A DNA stretch of 24,427 bases from a virus. The notes below the pieces were generated by a model that saw nothing but the letters and a program-made list of their open reading frames with translations, did no database searches and had not been told where the DNA came from. Below are positions 22,842-24,427 of the stretch, one piece after another (position 1 is the first letter of the stretch; the number at the start of each line of letters is the position of its first letter). The stretch is from IMG/VR virus record IMGVR_UViG_3300047310_000535, positions 1-24,427 of that record; one strand, given 5' to 3'. The translations under genes and the position numbers were made by a program.

Positions 22842-23494
22842 AGCTCGTCGGAATTTGCGGGAAGGCCAGCTCAGGCAAAGACACGCTCGCGGACTTTCTC
22901 GTTCAGAACCACGGGTTCGTAAAGGTGAGCTTCGCGGACCCACTGAAACGCATTTGCCGCGAAGTTTATGCGTTCAGCGATCGACAGCTCTGGGGACCGA
23001 GCGCGATGCGGAACGCTCAAGACGCCCGCTACCCTCGTCCGGGTCTCGACCCCGGACACCTGACGCCGCGACTCGCGCTTCAGATCCTCGGGACCGAGTT
23101 CGGCCGGTACTGCTACGACAATACGTGGCGCGACTACGCGCTCCGGATCGCGAAGCGTCTGCTGACCGAGCAAGAAGTCGCGTACACGAAGGAGCGAGGA
23201 CTCGAGCAGCTTTTCGATATCAACGATCGACCCTACGGCGAGGTACAGGGGGTCGTGATCCCAGACGTTCGGTTCCGAAACGAGGTCGGCGGGATCAACA
23301 ACGCACAGGGTCTATGCGTGCGGATTACGAGACCGGTAGAGGGACTCGTCGGCGCGGCTGCCCAACACGTTTCGGAAACCGAGCAGGACGGGATTCCGGC
23401 GGAGTTCTTTACGTCGTTCTACCAGAACGCCGGAACGCTCGAGGATCTTGCGGCGTACGCGCGGCACGTCGCGGGCCTCATGGAGGAGTTTTGA
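22838..23494 (+). CDS. deoxynucleoside monophosphate kinase (T4 gp1-like)
   Basis: The product has 218 residues from ATG 22838. The P-loop GKASSGKDT (8-16, K14) sits at the very N-terminus, followed by VKVSFADPLKRICREVY, as in phage dNMP kinases of the T4 gp1 type. A lid and substrate region follows (LTPRLALQILGTEFGR, NTWRDYALRIAKRLL), and then a DVRFRNEV segment typical of these kinases. It phosphorylates dNMPs to diphosphates. T4 gp1 is known to accept the modified hm-dCMP as well as dTMP and dGMP, which makes this gene relevant to the proposed base modification. Whether this enzyme accepts a modified substrate is not visible in the sequence. Confidence 0.82.
   Translation: MKLVGICGKASSGKDTLADFLVQNHGFVKVSFADPLKRICREVYAFSDRQLWGPSAMRNAQDARYPRPGLDPGHLTPRLALQILGTEFGRYCYDNTWRDYALRIAKRLLTEQEVAYTKERGLEQLFDINDRPYGEVQGVVIPDVRFRNEVGGINNAQGLCVRITRPVEGLVGAAAQHVSETEQDGIPAEFFTSFYQNAGTLEDLAAYARHVAGLMEEF
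23482..23487 (+). promoter_or_regulatory. ribosome binding site for the TTG-started gene at 23491
   Basis: GGAGGA ends 3 bases before TTG 23491. The spacing is short, but the site supports this start, which overlaps the kinase stop as TTGA. Confidence 0.6.
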
Positions 23495-23847
23495 AACTCT
23501 CGGATGCCGTCCGGATCCTCGAGGAGCAGCACGAGCAGCACGCGGCGCGGCAGCAGGAACTCCTGACCCGCAATGGAGAACTACTCGAGCGGGCCCGTCG
23601 GGCCGAGCAGGGACAGCAATCGTTTCAGGATCTCGCGATCGCGATCCTCACGAAGTGCCCCGAGCTCGGCGACGTCGTCACGGCACTCGACAACTACTAC
23701 CAGGATGCGTCGGCTGACAACTACAACGAAGTCGCGCTGACGCGCTCCGAAGACGCCCGTTCGTTCATCCGACTCTGCCGGGTCGCGTACGCGAAGGAAC
23801 CGGCTGACCCGAGGACACTGCGGGATCTGGCGGAGGCCGGCGCGTGA
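23491..23847 (+). CDS. hypothetical coiled-coil protein
   Basis: The product has 118 residues from TTG 23491. The N-terminal half is a glutamine- and glutamate-rich helix with heptads (VRILEEQHEQHAARQQELL, NGELLERARRAEQGQQSF), probably a coiled coil. The C-terminal half is a mixed, more globular segment (LGDVVTALDNYYQDASADN). No family is recognised. It is embedded between nucleotide-metabolism genes with 4-base overlaps on both sides. Confidence 0.6.
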   Translation: MKLSDAVRILEEQHEQHAARQQELLTRNGELLERARRAEQGQQSFQDLAIAILTKCPELGDVVTALDNYYQDASADNYNEVALTRSEDARSFIRLCRVAYAKEPADPRTLRDLAEAGA

Positions 23848-24062
23848 CGTTCTGCGCGACGTTCCTCCACGCGCCTTTTGGGCAACCAACCGAAGTGATC
23901 GGTGAGTGGGGACTGTGGTCGGTTCCGGCGCTTGGTGAGGTCGTGACGCTCTCGCGGGACGGCGGGGAATCAGCTTGGTTCGTCGTCCGGGTCGCGCATC
24001 ACGTCGGGAACGAGATCGGTCACAGCATCGACGTATTCGTCGAGCCGGCCGCGTTTGGCTGA
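23844..24062 (+). CDS. small hypothetical protein
   Basis: The product has 72 residues from GTG 23844 (GTGA overlap). It looks like a small beta barrel by eye (LWSVPALGEVVTL, AWFVVRVAHHV, HSIDVFVEP), a layout frequent in small uncharacterised phage proteins. No catalytic residues are evident. It ends 11 bases before the deaminase gene. Confidence 0.5.
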   Translation: MTFCATFLHAPFGQPTEVIGEWGLWSVPALGEVVTLSRDGGESAWFVVRVAHHVGNEIGHSIDVFVEPAAFG

Positions 24063-24073
24063 AAGGAAACGAG

Positions 24074-24427
24074 ATGGAGAAGCGTCCGGGTTGGGCCGAG
24101 TACTTTATGGGGATCGCGCGAGAGGTTTCGAAGCGCGCGACCTGCGACCGACTTCACGTCGGGGCCGTGATCGTCCGGGGTCACAACATCCTGGCGACCG
24201 GCTACAACGGTAGCGTCGTCGGCGAACCGCATTGTGACGAAGTTGGGCACGACATGGAGGACGGGCACTGCGTTCGGACCGTCCACGCCGAGGCGAACGC
24301 GATCTGCCAGGCCGCCAAACACGGCGCCCGGATCGATGGTTCGGCCCTATTCACGACCGCGTTCCCGTGTTGGCCCTGCTTCCGGCTCGCGCTCAACGCC
24401 GGCGTCCGGGCCGTCGTGTTCGGGAAT
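24074..24427 (+). CDS. dCMP deaminase-like protein (3' partial)
   Basis: The first 118 residues are present and the frame is still open at the window end. It matches zinc-dependent dCMP deaminases: WAEYFMGIAREVSKRATC, VGAVIV, ATGYNGS and HCDEVGHDMEDGHCVRTVHAEANAI. The catalytic H71-A72-E73 and the zinc-binding P98-C99-W100-P101-C102 are all visible. It converts dCMP to dUMP, the precursor of dTMP and of modified thymidines. AAAGGAA precedes ATG 24074. Fewer than 50 residues are probably missing. Confidence 0.9.
   Translation, partial: MEKRPGWAEYFMGIAREVSKRATCDRLHVGAVIVRGHNILATGYNGSVVGEPHCDEVGHDMEDGHCVRTVHAEANAICQAAKHGARIDGSALFTTAFPCWPCFRLALNAGVRAVVFGN

Noticed and set aside
1-24427. tRNA genes, CRISPR arrays, insertion sequences, attachment sites or integrase
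   Set aside because: I saw no cloverleaf with a CCA-type end, no regularly spaced repeats, no transposase or integrase motifs and no att-like direct repeats. A tRNA scan was not possible, so a cryptic tRNA cannot be excluded.
1-24427. Avoidance of GATC sites as a sign of host restriction pressure
   Set aside because: GATC is abundant throughout, largely because Ile is written ATC after G, so there is no avoidance signal.

Overview
The window reads as part of a tailed double-stranded DNA bacteriophage (or prophage) genome with high GC content and probably a high-GC bacterial host. All supported genes lie on the + strand. They are packed almost without gaps and are chained by 4-base stop/start overlaps (ATGA, GTGA, TTGA), with many GTG and TTG starts. 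I see no tRNA, rRNA, insertion sequence, integrase, CRISPR array or host-like gene. There is hallmark replication and packaging machinery but no virion structural gene. The host genus cannot be named from this sequence.

Layout: (1) 1-2989, replication start: the tail of an unknown gene, a DnaB-type helicase, a DnaG-type primase core and two tandem, apparently paralogous, small helix-turn-helix proteins. (2) 2990-3163, the only sizeable non-coding gap, with inverted repeats and a possible leader peptide, in front of a sigma-70 region-2-like protein. (3) 3876-9378: a zinc-ribbon/helical DNA-binding-like protein, a complete family B DNA polymerase with proofreading exonuclease, a helical protein and a gp32/SSB-like protein. 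(4) 9393-14237, recombination: RecA/UvsX-like recombinase, SbcD/gp47-like nuclease, SbcC/gp46-like ATPase and a PD-(D/E)XK Holliday-junction-resolvase-like nuclease. (5) 14210-17443: a ParB-fold protein, a TET-associated-type glycosyltransferase (TAGT), a UDP-glucuronate decarboxylase-like enzyme and a second ParB-fold protein, all overlapping. (6) 17427-22234: small unknown proteins, small terminase, winged-helix-like protein, HAD 5'-nucleotidase and large terminase. (7) 22266-24427, nucleotide metabolism: MazG-like pyrophosphohydrolase, dNMP kinase, two small unknowns and a dCMP deaminase cut by the window end.

The most interesting proposal is that the phage carries a DNA base hypermodification pathway. 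The glycosyltransferase has the sequence pattern of the family found with TET/JBP-type base hydroxylases. It is translationally coupled to an enzyme whose sequence predicts UDP-xylose synthesis, so a pentose-decorated base is a testable idea. The nucleotide-pool genes downstream fit such a pathway but also occur in phages with ordinary DNA. No TET hydroxylase, methyltransferase or hydroxymethylase lies in the window, so the acceptor base is unknown.

A second unexplained signal is a 20-base GC-only palindromic element. It occurs three times inside unrelated genes, with a 13-base half copy in the large terminase gene. It always falls in a likely loop or linker and mostly encodes the same peptide (APRGAV).

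All family calls were made by reading motifs; no database search or structure prediction was run.
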